The notes under the pieces were generated by a model that had not been told where the DNA came from, made no database searches, and was given only the letters and a program-made list of their open reading frames with translations. Below are positions 45,275 to 54,007 of a stretch of DNA of 64,000 nt, one piece after another. Within the stretch, counting starts at the first letter, position 1; each line of letters begins with the position of its first letter. Source of the DNA: Myroides sp. NP-2 (lineage in GTDB: Bacteria; Bacteroidota; Bacteroidia; Flavobacteriales; Flavobacteriaceae); NCBI RefSeq assembly GCF_014145665.1, contig NZ_JACHTD010000004.1:62001-126000 (forward strand). The letters run 5' to 3'. The translations under genes were made by a program, and so were the position numbers.

Positions 45275-45991
45275 ATGAAAGTAGATATATTAGCCTTTGG
45301 CGCCCATCCAGACGATGTTGAATTGGGATGTGGTGCAACACTTGCAAAAGAAATTCACCTGGGTAAAAAAGTAGGAATTATCGATTTAACCCAAGGGGAA
45401 TTAGGAACGAGAGGAAGTGCGGAAATTCGAGCACAAGAAGCCGCCGCTGCCGCCGCTATTCTAGGGGTTTCAGCCAGAGAAAATTTAGGTTTTCGCGATG
45501 GCTTTTTTGTCAATGACGAAGCACATCAGTTGGAAATCATTAAAATGATCCGCAAATACAAACCGGAGGTTGTTTTGTGTAACGCCATCGACGATCGCCA
45601 TATCGATCATGGAAAGGGTAGTAAATTGGTGTCTGACGCTTGTTTTTTGGCTGGATTAAGACGTATTGAAACAGCTATAAACGGTGTAGAGCAGGAGGCA
45701 TGGCGACCTAAATTGGTGTATCACTACATCCAGTGGAAAAACATTGAACCTGACTTTGTTGTAGATGTAACAGGATTTATCGATCAAAAGATGCAAGCCG
45801 TCTTGGCTTATGCTACCCAATTTTATGACCTAAACTCCAAAGAACCTGCTACGCCAATTACCTCAAAAAACTTCCTCGATAGCATTGTTTATCGTGCTCA
45901 AGACCTGGGGCGATTGATTAATACTGAACATGCTGAAGGATTTACGGTAGAAAGATATGTGGCAGTCAATCGGTTAGATGATTTGATGTAA
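45275..45991 (+). CDS. bshB1: Bacillithiol biosynthesis deacetylase BshB1
   Basis: 238 residues with the zinc site of LmbE-type deacetylases: FGAHPDDVELGCGATLAKE (residues 8-26), and the HxxH-like DDRHIDHGKGSKLVSDACFLAGL (about 108-130). RYVAVNRLDDLM at the end is the usual BshB1 end. It removes the acetyl group of N-acetylglucosaminyl malate to give the precursor of bacillithiol, the low-molecular-weight thiol of Firmicutes and many Bacteroidota. It is co-transcribed with menI-like and menF genes (4-bp gap). Confidence 0.93.
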   Translation: MKVDILAFGAHPDDVELGCGATLAKEIHLGKKVGIIDLTQGELGTRGSAEIRAQEAAAAAAILGVSARENLGFRDGFFVNDEAHQLEIIKMIRKYKPEVVLCNAIDDRHIDHGKGSKLVSDACFLAGLRRIETAINGVEQEAWRPKLVYHYIQWKNIEPDFVVDVTGFIDQKMQAVLAYATQFYDLNSKEPATPITSKNFLDSIVYRAQDLGRLINTEHAEGFTVERYVAVNRLDDLM

Positions 45992-46008
45992 AATTTTTCA
46001 AAAAATGC

Positions 46009-46038
46009 TTGCAACCTAAGGAAATATGGCTACCTTTG
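46009..46038 (+). promoter_or_regulatory. Promoter of the tRNA-His cluster
   Basis: TTG (46009-46011), 19 nt, then TACCTTTG (46031-46038), a full match to the Bacteroidota primary-sigma consensus. The first tRNA base is 25 nt downstream. Confidence 0.8.
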
Positions 46039-46062
46039 CAAGCGTCAAAATAAGACAAAAAC

Positions 46063-46137
<75 letters not shown>

Positions 46138-46226
46138 CAAAAAAACTTATCGTAAAGGAGGATGGTTATCATCAACCGATACAAAGAAAAAGGTGAATGT
46201 GTTTGAAACACCTAAAGAAAATACAC

Positions 46227-46301
<75 letters not shown>

Positions 46302-46316
46302 CAAAAAAACAAACAC

Positions 46317-46391
<75 letters not shown>

Positions 46392-46396
46392 CAAAT

Positions 46397-46432
46397 AAAA
46401 AGCGCATGATCTACTAATCATGCGCTTTTTTT
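46397..46432 (+). terminator. Terminator of the tRNA-His cluster
   Basis: AAAAGCGCATGAT and ATCATGCGCTTTT form a 13-bp stem with a short loop, followed by a T run, 6 bp after the third tRNA. Confidence 0.9.
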
Positions 46433-46516
46433 GTGCTTTTTCCAAGCCTAGCTTTGTACGGCTTGCCTATTGCTTTTGCTTATGCTCAAACCCTACAATA
46501 GGAGCAACCCTGTCCA

Positions 46517-47119
46517 CTAAAACTTATACCCTACACTCAATTGAAAGACGCTTTGTTTAGTGTCATCTCCAACTTTGTTGATCTTCGTCAATCCAAGATT
46601 ATAGCGCGCATCGAAGAATAGTCCAAAAGACAAATCATAGGCAACCCCTAAATTTAGACCGAAGTCAACGGTGTTTACCAAGTCTTTATTGTCTTGTGTA
46701 ACCGTAATTCCATTGGCCGTTATTTCTATTTCTGATTTTACGTTAAACCCTAGTTGTGGTCCCGCCTGAAGACTTAGCCCCTCAGCTACATAGTATTTGG
46801 CCATAATAGGAACATTGATGTAATTCATCTTAAATTGAATATCGGCATCGTATAAACCGAAGTATTCGCCTAAGCTTTTGTCAAATTTACTTCCTTGGGT
46901 AGAGTATTGAAGCTCTGGTTGCAAGGCAAATTTTTCTGTTACAAAAAACTCTGCTGCTACCCCAATATTGAATCCCGCTTTTGTTTTGCTAGAAGGTTCA
47001 TTGGTAATTGTACTGATGTTTAATCCAGTCTTTAACCTAATGTTTGTGTCTGGTTTTTGTGCATGAGCTTGTACGCCAAATGCGAAAATAGCCAAAAGGC
47101 TCATCGTAATTTTTTTCAT
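46517..47119 (-). CDS. Outer-membrane beta-barrel protein (PorT-like), paralogue A
   Basis: 200 residues with a signal peptide (MKKITMSLLAIFAFGVQAHAQ). The mature part is a series of amphipathic strands (RLKTGLNISTITN, GFNIGVAAEFFVTEKFALQPELQYSTQG, INVPIMAKYYVAEGLSLQAGPQLGF, VDFGLNLGVAYDLSFGLFFDARYNLGLTKI), ending in FQLSVGYKF with the terminal aromatic residue. This is the OMP_b-brl_2 type barrel common in Bacteroidota. It is a tandem paralogue of the gene upstream at 47235-47807 and ends in the same residues. Confidence 0.85.
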   Translation of the reverse strand: MKKITMSLLAIFAFGVQAHAQKPDTNIRLKTGLNISTITNEPSSKTKAGFNIGVAAEFFVTEKFALQPELQYSTQGSKFDKSLGEYFGLYDADIQFKMNYINVPIMAKYYVAEGLSLQAGPQLGFNVKSEIEITANGITVTQDNKDLVNTVDFGLNLGVAYDLSFGLFFDARYNLGLTKINKVGDDTKQSVFQLSVGYKF

Positions 47120-47234
47120 AGTAGATGAAGTTAGATCTTAGCGAAAAAAGAAGTATGCAATAAAACAACTACTTCTTTTAGGTTTGAGGGTGAATGAGAA
47201 TAAAATCCAATCACCCTTTCTTCCTTATATTAGA

Positions 47235-47807
47235 TTAAAATTTGTATCCTACAGAAAGTTGGAATACGCTGTTCTTAGAAGAACCTTCTCCATCTTTATC
47301 TAATTTTGAAAGTCCTAAATTATAGCGAAGATCGGCAAACACACCCATCGGTAGTTCATAACCAACACCAAAGTTCAATCCAAAATCAACTTTTTTCGCA
47401 TAGTCTTTAATGTCTTGTGATTCTTTAATACCAGATATTTTTTCTTCTTCTTCTGCTTTTACTAAAAATCCAACTTGCGGACCTGCTTGAAGGCTTAACC
47501 CGTCTATTACATAGTATTTAGCCATAATAGGAACATTGATGTAATCAAAGGAAGCTTTAAATGAATAAGGGCCTTTTACTCCTTGTGTTGAATATAGAAC
47601 TTCGGGCTGCATAGCAAACTTTTCGTTTATAAAAATCTCAGCTACAGCTCCAACGTGAAATCCTGTTTTGCTTTTTGATTCATCGATGTTAGTTACCGAC
47701 GTAACGTTTAAACCTGCTTTTGCCCCAATTTTAACATCTGGAGTCTGTGCGAATGCTACACCACTTGTAGCGAAAATAGCCAATAGGCTCATTGTAATTT
47801 TTTTCAT
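47235..47807 (-). CDS. Outer-membrane beta-barrel protein (PorT-like), paralogue B
   Basis: 190 residues with a signal peptide (MKKITMSLLAIFATSGVAFAQ) almost identical to that of paralogue A. The barrel strands align well (KAGLNVTSVTN, GFHVGAVAEIFINEKFAMQPEVLYSTQG, INVPIMAKYYVIDGLSLQAGPQVGFLV, VDFGLNFGVGYELPMGVFADLRYNLGLSKL, VFQLSVGYKF). The two arose by tandem duplication, with paralogue A 115 bp downstream. The inter-gene spacer holds an AGGGTGA/TCACCCT inverted repeat. The function is unknown. Confidence 0.85.
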   Translation of the reverse strand: MKKITMSLLAIFATSGVAFAQTPDVKIGAKAGLNVTSVTNIDESKSKTGFHVGAVAEIFINEKFAMQPEVLYSTQGVKGPYSFKASFDYINVPIMAKYYVIDGLSLQAGPQVGFLVKAEEEEKISGIKESQDIKDYAKKVDFGLNFGVGYELPMGVFADLRYNLGLSKLDKDGEGSSKNSVFQLSVGYKF

Positions 47808-48231
47808 ATGATATAATTGTATTTAATGGTGAATTTACGGTTAAAAGTATTGAATTTTTTTATCTAAATATACTAAAGAGTAAATTATTTGACGTTAATT
47901 TTTCAATTGTGCTTTGTCTTATTAGTATAAATTTAATTAATATTCATGACATATAAGTGATAGGGTAGGGAGGGTTTTCACTGTAAAACGAATGGGATAT
48001 CACCTAACTCGTTGATCGCCTATGTCGATTCTTTGCTGTTGTGTGGAATAAAATTCAATAAACGCTGCTTATTTTACGCCTTCTGCGTTTATTATCATGT
48101 ATCCTAGCCTATACAAAGCAATACCAGCTGTCCTAAGGACAAACAAGAGGGGATGTAGGTACTATCAAACAAGTAAAGCCTAGGTGGAGTAAAAAAAAAT
48201 TGAGACCTTTGTGTACATAATCCCTTGGATA
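47808..48231. other. Divergent intergenic region
   Basis: About 420 bp between the minus-strand beta-barrel gene and the plus-strand HxlR gene. It must hold both promoters; the HxlR protein may act here. I found no clear palindrome, RNA gene or repeat. Confidence 0.4.
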
Positions 48232-48564
48232 ATGCAAAAACAAATCATTGAAGCAAAAGTTTGCCCGCTTGAATACGCAGTAAAAGCAATTAGTGGTAAA
48301 TGGAAAATTCCAATTATTTGGAGAATTAACGAAGGCGAAAAACGGCCAAGTGAGTTTTTACGTGGCATCGCTACTGTGGATCGCCGTGTGCTCAATCAAC
48401 AGCTCAAAGAACTAGAAGAAGCGGGTATTTTATTCAAACAGCGCTTTGACGAAGTGCCTCCTCGTGTAGAGTATACATTAACCCCTATGGGGATACAGTT
48501 GGTAGACGTTTTAAAACAACTCAATGCTTGGGGATGCTGTTTACTCGAACAACACAATAAGTAA
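48232..48564 (+). CDS. HxlR-family winged-helix transcriptional regulator
   Basis: 110 residues from the ATG at 48232; the in-frame GTG at 48211 adds an atypical MYIIPWI leader. CPLEYAVKAISGKWKIPIIWRINEGEKRPSEFLRGIATVDRRVLNQQLKELEEAGIL is the complete HxlR signature (DUF24), with a cysteine at residue 11 in the usual redox-sensor position. RVEYTLTPMG forms the wing. These dimeric regulators often respond to aldehydes, quinones or disulfide stress. It has no adjacent same-strand target; the target could be the divergent barrel genes. Confidence 0.88.
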   Translation: MQKQIIEAKVCPLEYAVKAISGKWKIPIIWRINEGEKRPSEFLRGIATVDRRVLNQQLKELEEAGILFKQRFDEVPPRVEYTLTPMGIQLVDVLKQLNAWGCCLLEQHNK

Positions 48565-49278
48565 AAGACTTTTTTTACATAGGGATATACCTTCTCGCCT
48601 TACGATCTAAATCTTAGTAGGTAAACTTCTAGTTTTTTAATGAAAATGAGCCAAAAACAGCATAAATCAAGTCAATATGTTCTATTTTCATTCGGAATGC
48701 TCAAAATAGGAGTGAATTTTACCTACTGATTTTTTGTTTTTTTTGCGTTTTAAACAATATTAATACGATAGATTTTCATTTCGCTTAACGTTTTTTTTTT
48801 GTGTATTAAAAAAAAATTAAAAATATAATTTCCCCCCTTTTTTTCTTGTTTATTAACTAGAATGGTATTTCCTTTGTTGGGGAATTAAATAATTGAGTGG
48901 AAGTTCTTTTAGACGCGTATCTTCTTTTTAAGTAAGGCGAAAAAGAAGGTGCAATTTTAAGTTAAAAGAGAACTTTTCGTTTTTAATTTTAAAAAATATA
49001 AGTGTTCTGTTTAATTGTTTGTTGTTTCATAATAGTCCTTATTTTTTAAATTAAAAACAAGTAGTGCGAACAAAGTTGTTCGTATTGCGAAACAAAATTT
49101 TGTGAAAAAGAAAAAGCAGGATGATTTTATTGTCCTGCTTTTTCTTTTTACTTTAGCGGTGTCCGGTTTTCGCAGTTCATTATTGACGCTACTGCGTACG
49201 GTCTGCATATAAGAAGGTGTAAGCCTACATGCATATAATACGAACTAGATAAACCGCATCAACTACAAAACAACAACG
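48565..49278. other. T/A-rich gene-free region with orphan terminator
   Basis: About 710 bp, extremely AT-rich with long T runs. The small minus-strand ORF at 49011-49208 lacks coding character and crosses a terminator hairpin. No tRNA or known RNA fold was seen. Confidence 0.45.
49106..49149. terminator. Orphan terminator hairpin, T-rich in both directions
   Basis: AAAAAGCAGGA and TCCTGCTTTTT form an 11-bp stem with a loop of about 11 nt, flanked by A runs and T runs. The nearest plus-strand gene upstream ended more than 540 bp before. Confidence 0.75.
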
Positions 49279-50133
49279 ATGTCTCTACCTAAACTTACCG
49301 TACAACAGCTCCTTATACCCCATGGTCCAATCATCAAAGCATTCAAAGCACAAGCACAAACTTTTTGTTTACCTGGGAACCACCTACTAGAGAAGGAGGA
49401 ATATTCAACCAAAGCAAGCAAGGCATATTGGGTGAAATCGGGGAGTGAGGTAGTGGCTTATTTTGTTCTTCGTACGGAATTGTATTTTGGACATTTGACG
49501 GAATTTTACCTTTTGCCTAAGTTTTTTAGGGAAGAAGGACTAGAACCCCTAGTCAATAAAATTAAAGAAGTAGCCTTAAAGGAGAAATTCAACTATTTGA
49601 TGGTATGGAGTTCGCATGAAACCAATCTGATTTATGAACAACTAGGCGGACAGCTATCAAAGGTTTGGAATAAGGAGTTTTTAGGACAACCGACCACCGA
49701 ATACTACCTTACAGTGGTGGGTGAACCTTGGGTTGATCTACAGACAGCTGGACTGGTGTGTTTGGATGGTGACAAACTGCTGTTAGCCTTTAGTAAGAAT
49801 AAACAAGCGTGGTATTTACCTGGTGGAAAAATAGATTCAGATGAGGATAGTAAACAAGCGTTAATTCGCGAAATTGAAGAGGAATTATCCCTTTGTTTAC
49901 AACCCGATAGACTCTCCTTTTTAACCCCCATTGTAGCGCCCGCTTTTGGTGAAAAAAAGAATATCATGATGCAACAAGCCTGTTACTACTATGAATTAAA
50001 AGGAGAAACAATAACCGTTGCCAATGAAATTGGTGGAGTACAGTATTTTACTAAAGAAGAATATCTCCAACATCAAATTCCCGTTCCTGGTGTATTGAAA
50101 GTGTTCGAATTTTTGGCCGAGTCGTTTAGATAA
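49279..50133 (+). CDS. GNAT-like and Nudix hydrolase fusion protein
   Basis: 284 residues. The N-terminal part (about 15-130) has an acetyltransferase-like pattern (VVAYFVLRTELYFGHLTEFYLLPKFFREEGLEPLVNKIKEVA, then YEQLGG). The C-terminal part (about 150-280) is a Nudix hydrolase with the box G-x5-E-x7-REIEEEL at about 183-205 (PGGKIDSDED), the final glycine of the motif replaced by serine. Nudix enzymes cleave nucleoside diphosphates linked to another group; the GNAT fold transfers acyl groups. Which substrate links the two is unknown. It is monocistronic. Confidence 0.8.
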   Translation: MSLPKLTVQQLLIPHGPIIKAFKAQAQTFCLPGNHLLEKEEYSTKASKAYWVKSGSEVVAYFVLRTELYFGHLTEFYLLPKFFREEGLEPLVNKIKEVALKEKFNYLMVWSSHETNLIYEQLGGQLSKVWNKEFLGQPTTEYYLTVVGEPWVDLQTAGLVCLDGDKLLLAFSKNKQAWYLPGGKIDSDEDSKQALIREIEEELSLCLQPDRLSFLTPIVAPAFGEKKNIMMQQACYYYELKGETITVANEIGGVQYFTKEEYLQHQIPVPGVLKVFEFLAESFR

Positions 50134-50212
50134 GACGAAGAAAAAGCACAATTACAAAAAAATTAACACCTCAAATTCTTGTGTTTTTTGGAAAAAAAAT
50201 ATTTTTGTTTCC

Positions 50213-50518
50213 ATGAAATATGCATCACTAGTCGTGTTACTTTTCTTTGTTAACTTTATTGCTACCCCAACTATTGCGGTGTTAGCAGGCATTGAATTGG
50301 ATATACCGATGATTGCTATTTCGGAAGAAAATAAAAAACCAATTACCAATGCAGAGGAAGAAGAAAAAGGTCACTTCAACGACTTTTTCCACGTTCAAGA
50401 CGATTTTGTGTATCAAAATGTTGATGGCGAAGGACTTGCTTTTGCACACTTAAAGTTAATATACGAATCTCAAGAGTTTGATGTCGTATCTCCTCCTCCA
50501 GAATTTTTTGTTGCTTAA
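50213..50518 (+). CDS. Small exported hypothetical protein
   Basis: 101 residues with a hydrophobic N-terminus (about 1-24, MKYASLVVLLFFVNFIATPTIAVLA), then an acidic region (ITNAEEEEKGHFNDFFHVQDDF) and a C-terminus ending PPPEFFVA. I recognise no family. Its position 79 bp after the Nudix fusion and the signal-like start support a real gene. The following 270 bp hold no gene, but a possible GGAC/GTCC hairpin. Confidence 0.6.
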   Translation: MKYASLVVLLFFVNFIATPTIAVLAGIELDIPMIAISEENKKPITNAEEEEKGHFNDFFHVQDDFVYQNVDGEGLAFAHLKLIYESQEFDVVSPPPEFFVA

Positions 50519-50787
50519 AGAAAAATAAGACGCGTATTAGGGGTACACGACCGTGTTCAGTATGGACGATTGTCCTGTTTCGGTGTGGATTTACGTCTTG
50601 TTTATGCTGTTTGTTTGAAGCAAAGAGCAATCCCCTTCACCTTGTATTTTCATTGGTTAATCCCTTAGTATTGATAAGGAGTTTACCTGTTGACAGGGGG
50701 CGATAATCGCCTTCTATGCAACCGCTATGACTCTGTTTATCACCTAGCTGTGGACACCAGTGAGATTAATTCTTTAGTAAACAAAAT

Positions 50788-52329
50788 ATGATACATACTA
50801 TGCGTTTAGCAACATGGAAAAAAAGTGTTGCTCCAGGCCTTGTGGTCTTTTTAGTAGCGCTTCCCTTGTGTTTGGGAATCGCACTAGCCTCTGGCGCCCC
50901 GCCGATTGCTGGAATTATTTCAGGCATCATCGGGGGTGTTGTCGTCGGATTTTTAAGTCACTCAAATGTTAGCGTCAGTGGTCCGGCAGCGGGCTTAGCC
51001 GCCATTATTTTAGCCGCCATTAGCGAGTTGGGATCTTTCCAACTCCTACTTACTGCCGGAATTATTGCTGGAGTAATCCAGTTGATTTTGGGCTATTTGA
51101 GACTAGGTGCAATTGCCAATTTTTTTCCTTCTAGTGTTATTGAAGGGATGTTGGCCGGAATTGGATTGGTAATCTTGATCAAGCAATTGCCCTTAGTATT
51201 GGGCATTGATGCCTTGAGCGACCTGACGAGTATGGCAGTTATTCACAAAGGAACACTCGCCATTGCATCCCTATCCTTGGCTATTTTGATCTTGTGGAAC
51301 AAGAGTAAAGCACTGCGCGCTATTACCTTTTTACCAGCAGCACTGGTCGTGGTAGTCCTCGGAATAGCAATCAATCAATATTGGACCTATATTGGAAGTT
51401 CTTGGGCGATTGATACCACCCAATTAGTCGCCATCCCTTTATTAAATGATTTCTCTGAAATTTCTTCCCTATTTGTGTTTCCCGATTGGAGTGGATTGAC
51501 CAATCCAACGGTGTGGATTATCGCTGCTACAATTGCCGTGGTCGCTTCTATTGAAACCCTGTTGTGTATCGAAGCAACTGATCGCTTGGATCCGCTAAAG
51601 CGCAGTACCAATACCAATAGAGAGCTCAAAGCACAAGGAATCGGAAATATACTGAGTTCACTTGTAGGTGGTTTGCCCATGACTTCCGTTGTCGTGCGTT
51701 CTTCTGCCAATGTCAATGCCGGCGGACGCTATAAAGCCTCGGCTATTATCCATGGGGTTTTACTGTTTTTAGCCGTGCTTTTGTTGCCTCTAGTGTTGAA
51801 TATGATACCCTTGGCTTCTTTAGCTGCTGTGCTGATTTTAGTTGGGTATAACCTCGCTAAACCAACCGTTTTGCTCCATTTTTGGCACAAAGGCTATACG
51901 CAATTCCTGCCGTTTATCGTCACTTTTGTTATGGTGGTCGCAACCGATCTTTTAGTCGGCGTTTTAGCGGGAATGGCTGTTAGTGTAGCCTTCTTACTGC
52001 TTGGTAATGTGCGCAAAGCCTTTTCTATGCAGCAATCCGTCCAAAATGAACAACGCACCTTTACCTTGACCTTGGCACAAGAGGTGTCCTTTCTCAACAA
52101 AACAGCAATCAAAAACAAACTGTATCAATTGCCTGACAATTGTCACTTAGCCATTAACGCTAAGCAAATGGGATATATCCACATCGATGTGGTCGAGCTA
52201 CTTCAAACTTTTATCAATGAAAAAGCCAAAGAAAAAAATATCCTAATTACCACCACTGGATTTCATACTGCTATCCACGTGGACCAAGGGCAACAACACA
52301 TTATTTTATCACACAGAAAAACCATTTAA
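50788..52329 (+). CDS. SulP-family anion permease, probable bicarbonate transporter
   Basis: 513 residues with about 10-12 membrane helices. WKKSVAPGLVVFLVALPLCLGIALASGAPPIAGIISGIIGGVVVGFLSHSNVSVSGPAAGL is the SulP N-terminal signature. A C-terminal STAS-like region lies at about 420-513. SulP proteins carry sulfate, bicarbonate or other anions with sodium or protons. The gene for a beta-carbonic anhydrase starts 2 bp after its stop, which makes bicarbonate the most likely substrate (as in BicA-like systems). This supports inorganic carbon supply for carboxylases in a heterotroph. It probably starts at this ATG, but MRLATWKK four codons later is equally good. Confidence 0.88.
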   Translation: MIHTMRLATWKKSVAPGLVVFLVALPLCLGIALASGAPPIAGIISGIIGGVVVGFLSHSNVSVSGPAAGLAAIILAAISELGSFQLLLTAGIIAGVIQLILGYLRLGAIANFFPSSVIEGMLAGIGLVILIKQLPLVLGIDALSDLTSMAVIHKGTLAIASLSLAILILWNKSKALRAITFLPAALVVVVLGIAINQYWTYIGSSWAIDTTQLVAIPLLNDFSEISSLFVFPDWSGLTNPTVWIIAATIAVVASIETLLCIEATDRLDPLKRSTNTNRELKAQGIGNILSSLVGGLPMTSVVVRSSANVNAGGRYKASAIIHGVLLFLAVLLLPLVLNMIPLASLAAVLILVGYNLAKPTVLLHFWHKGYTQFLPFIVTFVMVVATDLLVGVLAGMAVSVAFLLLGNVRKAFSMQQSVQNEQRTFTLTLAQEVSFLNKTAIKNKLYQLPDNCHLAINAKQMGYIHIDVVELLQTFINEKAKEKNILITTTGFHTAIHVDQGQQHIILSHRKTI

Positions 52330-52331
52330 AG

Positions 52332-52955
52332 ATGAACTCATTTACAAAAGAAATATTAGCAAATACTACACCAGCACAAAGTTTAGACCTCTTGTTAGAA
52401 GGCAACAATCGCTTCGTTAACAACTTAAAATACAACCGAAATTTCCTGCACCAATTGCAAGAAACAAAAGACGGACAACATCCACATGCCGTGATTTTGA
52501 GCTGTATGGATAGTCGAGCTCCTTTAGAACATGTTCTCGATCAGGGGATTGGAGACATTTTTAGCCTGAGAATTGCCGGAAATGTATTGACAGACGAGGT
52601 AATTGGCAGTATGGAATACGCTTGTAATGTCGTAGGGAGTAAACTTATCTTTGTATTAGGCCACAGCCGTTGTGGTGCGATAACAGGCGCTTGCAACCAC
52701 ACGAGCTTGGGAAAACTCGACACCATTTTGGAGCGCATTCACCCCGTGGTGGATAAAGTGAAAGAACAGCACAAAGACACAGCTATTTCGCAAACAGAGC
52801 TCATCGAATTAGTAACAAAAGAAAATGTACGCACTATCGTAGAACAACTACAACAAATCAGCCCCTCTTTAACTAAACTAATTGCCGAGGGACAAATTGG
52901 CGTAGTCGGTGGCTATTACGATGTAGTAAGCGGAAAAGTAGAATTGATTTGTTAG
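52332..52955 (+). CDS. Beta-class carbonic anhydrase
   Basis: 207 residues with the complete zinc site: Cys58, Asp60 and Arg62 in ILSCMDSRAP, and His111 and Cys114 in VLGHSRCGAITGAC. It interconverts CO2 and bicarbonate in the cytoplasm. It is directly coupled to the SulP permease (2-bp gap), so the two work together: import of bicarbonate, then equilibration with CO2. A strong terminator follows. Confidence 0.93.
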   Translation: MNSFTKEILANTTPAQSLDLLLEGNNRFVNNLKYNRNFLHQLQETKDGQHPHAVILSCMDSRAPLEHVLDQGIGDIFSLRIAGNVLTDEVIGSMEYACNVVGSKLIFVLGHSRCGAITGACNHTSLGKLDTILERIHPVVDKVKEQHKDTAISQTELIELVTKENVRTIVEQLQQISPSLTKLIAEGQIGVVGGYYDVVSGKVELIC

Positions 52956-53306
52956 GATTAAATAGCCTATCACTCTCAACAAAAAAGCCCCTCCTTAGGG
53001 GCTTTTTTAGTTTTCTTATCACTTACAACAAACGATATAAAAACAGAAGTAAATCTTATATTGAGAATATTTACACATATTTAAGTGAATATATGCGATT
53101 TATTTGTACTTTTAACGGAAGTGTTCCCGTGTTAAATAAATAGGGATTCTGTATTGGTAGTTGCACTTGAATCTCAGTAATTGCGTTTGTATAGTATAAT
53201 CAAGGATTTTGTTTAGTAAAACCGCCTTTTTGATTCGTATACCTAAAAGCAAAGCTGTGAGAATTGAAAAAATCGTACAAATAGTTGAATAGTAAAAAGC
53301 AAAACT
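52956..53306. other. Intergenic region upstream of the CI-like regulator
   Basis: About 350 bp. After the terminator at 52981-53008 the rest is AT-rich and holds no gene that I trust; a 64-codon ORF at 52949 crosses the terminator. It presumably carries the promoter and any autoregulatory site of the regulator gene. Confidence 0.4.
52981..53008 (+). terminator. Terminator of the SulP/carbonic anhydrase operon
   Basis: AAAAAAGCCCCT and AGGGGCTTTTTT form a 12-bp stem with a 4-nt loop, 25 bp after the carbonic anhydrase stop. Confidence 0.92.
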
Positions 53307-53945
53307 ATGTTAGATGCAAATGATGTAATCAGTAGATTAAAACATTTACTTGGGTTAAAAACGGATTTAGAGCTCGCTAATTTATTAGAGATAAAACCCA
53401 ATACGTTGTCGTCTTGGAAAATTAGAGCTATGGTGCGTTATGATAAAATCATTGAGGTTTGCACCAAGTATAAGATCGACTTAAATGAGGTGTTTTTGAT
53501 TCATCCCAATTCAGTGTATAACGTTGATTTAGAGGATCGGATCGTAAAAATGATTTCGGTAGATCATCATATAGAGTATTTTATGAATCCGGATAAATGC
53601 TTGGCGAGTTCGCCTTGTTGTGTATTTCCCACAGAAGAAGCGGTAGATATCGCGTTTCAACTAGGTGTGGAGCACATGTTTCCCACCATCAAAGTTAGTT
53701 CTTATTTGCTGTCCAAAAGAATAGAACTCTCCGAGATGAAACCGTGGAATATATATGTATTAGTCGTTGAAAATCGCGGTATTTTATGCTATCGCTTTAA
53801 GCGCAAAACGGAAGCCAATACGCTGTTGTTTGTAGCAGACAATGAGGCTTTTGAAAGCTTAACCCTCCGAGAGGACGAGATTCGCGAAGTGTTTTGTATA
53901 CGCGGTATTTTCTTGCCCCATGTGAAGAATTTATCAAAAATTTAA
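53307..53945 (+). CDS. CI-repressor-like HTH transcriptional regulator
   Basis: 212 residues. The N-terminal HTH (DVISRLKHLLGLKTDLELANLLEIKPNTLSSWKIRAMVRYDKIIEVCTKYKIDLNEVFL, about 4-65) is the phage CI-type (Phage_CI_repr) DNA-binding domain common in Bacteroidota chromosomes. The C-terminal part (about 85-212) is a beta-rich domain (SSYLLSKRIELSEMKPWNIYVLVVENRGILCYRFKRKTEANTLLFVADN), which looks like a degenerate S24/LexA-type dimerisation domain. There are no other phage genes here, so it need not be a prophage repressor. A terminator follows at once. Confidence 0.8.
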   Translation: MLDANDVISRLKHLLGLKTDLELANLLEIKPNTLSSWKIRAMVRYDKIIEVCTKYKIDLNEVFLIHPNSVYNVDLEDRIVKMISVDHHIEYFMNPDKCLASSPCCVFPTEEAVDIAFQLGVEHMFPTIKVSSYLLSKRIELSEMKPWNIYVLVVENRGILCYRFKRKTEANTLLFVADNEAFESLTLREDEIREVFCIRGIFLPHVKNLSKI

Positions 53946-53957
53946 AAGTTTGATTTT

Positions 53958-53992
53958 AAGGATATTTGCACAGGTGCAGCTATCCTTTTTTT
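53958..53992 (+). terminator. Rho-independent terminator
   Basis: AAGGATA and TATCCTT arms with an inner TGCA/TGCA pairing, followed by TTTTTTT, 13 bp after the CI-like gene stop. Confidence 0.85.
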
Positions 53993-54007
53993 ACTTTTCA
54001 GGCTATC

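Noticed and set aside
49011..49208. 65-codon minus-strand ORF
   Set aside because: Contains the stem of a terminator and a Lys/Phe-rich low-complexity translation.
53307..53945. CI-like repressor considered as a prophage marker
   Set aside because: No integrase, capsid, terminase or lysis gene in the window; such regulators are common chromosomal genes in Bacteroidota.
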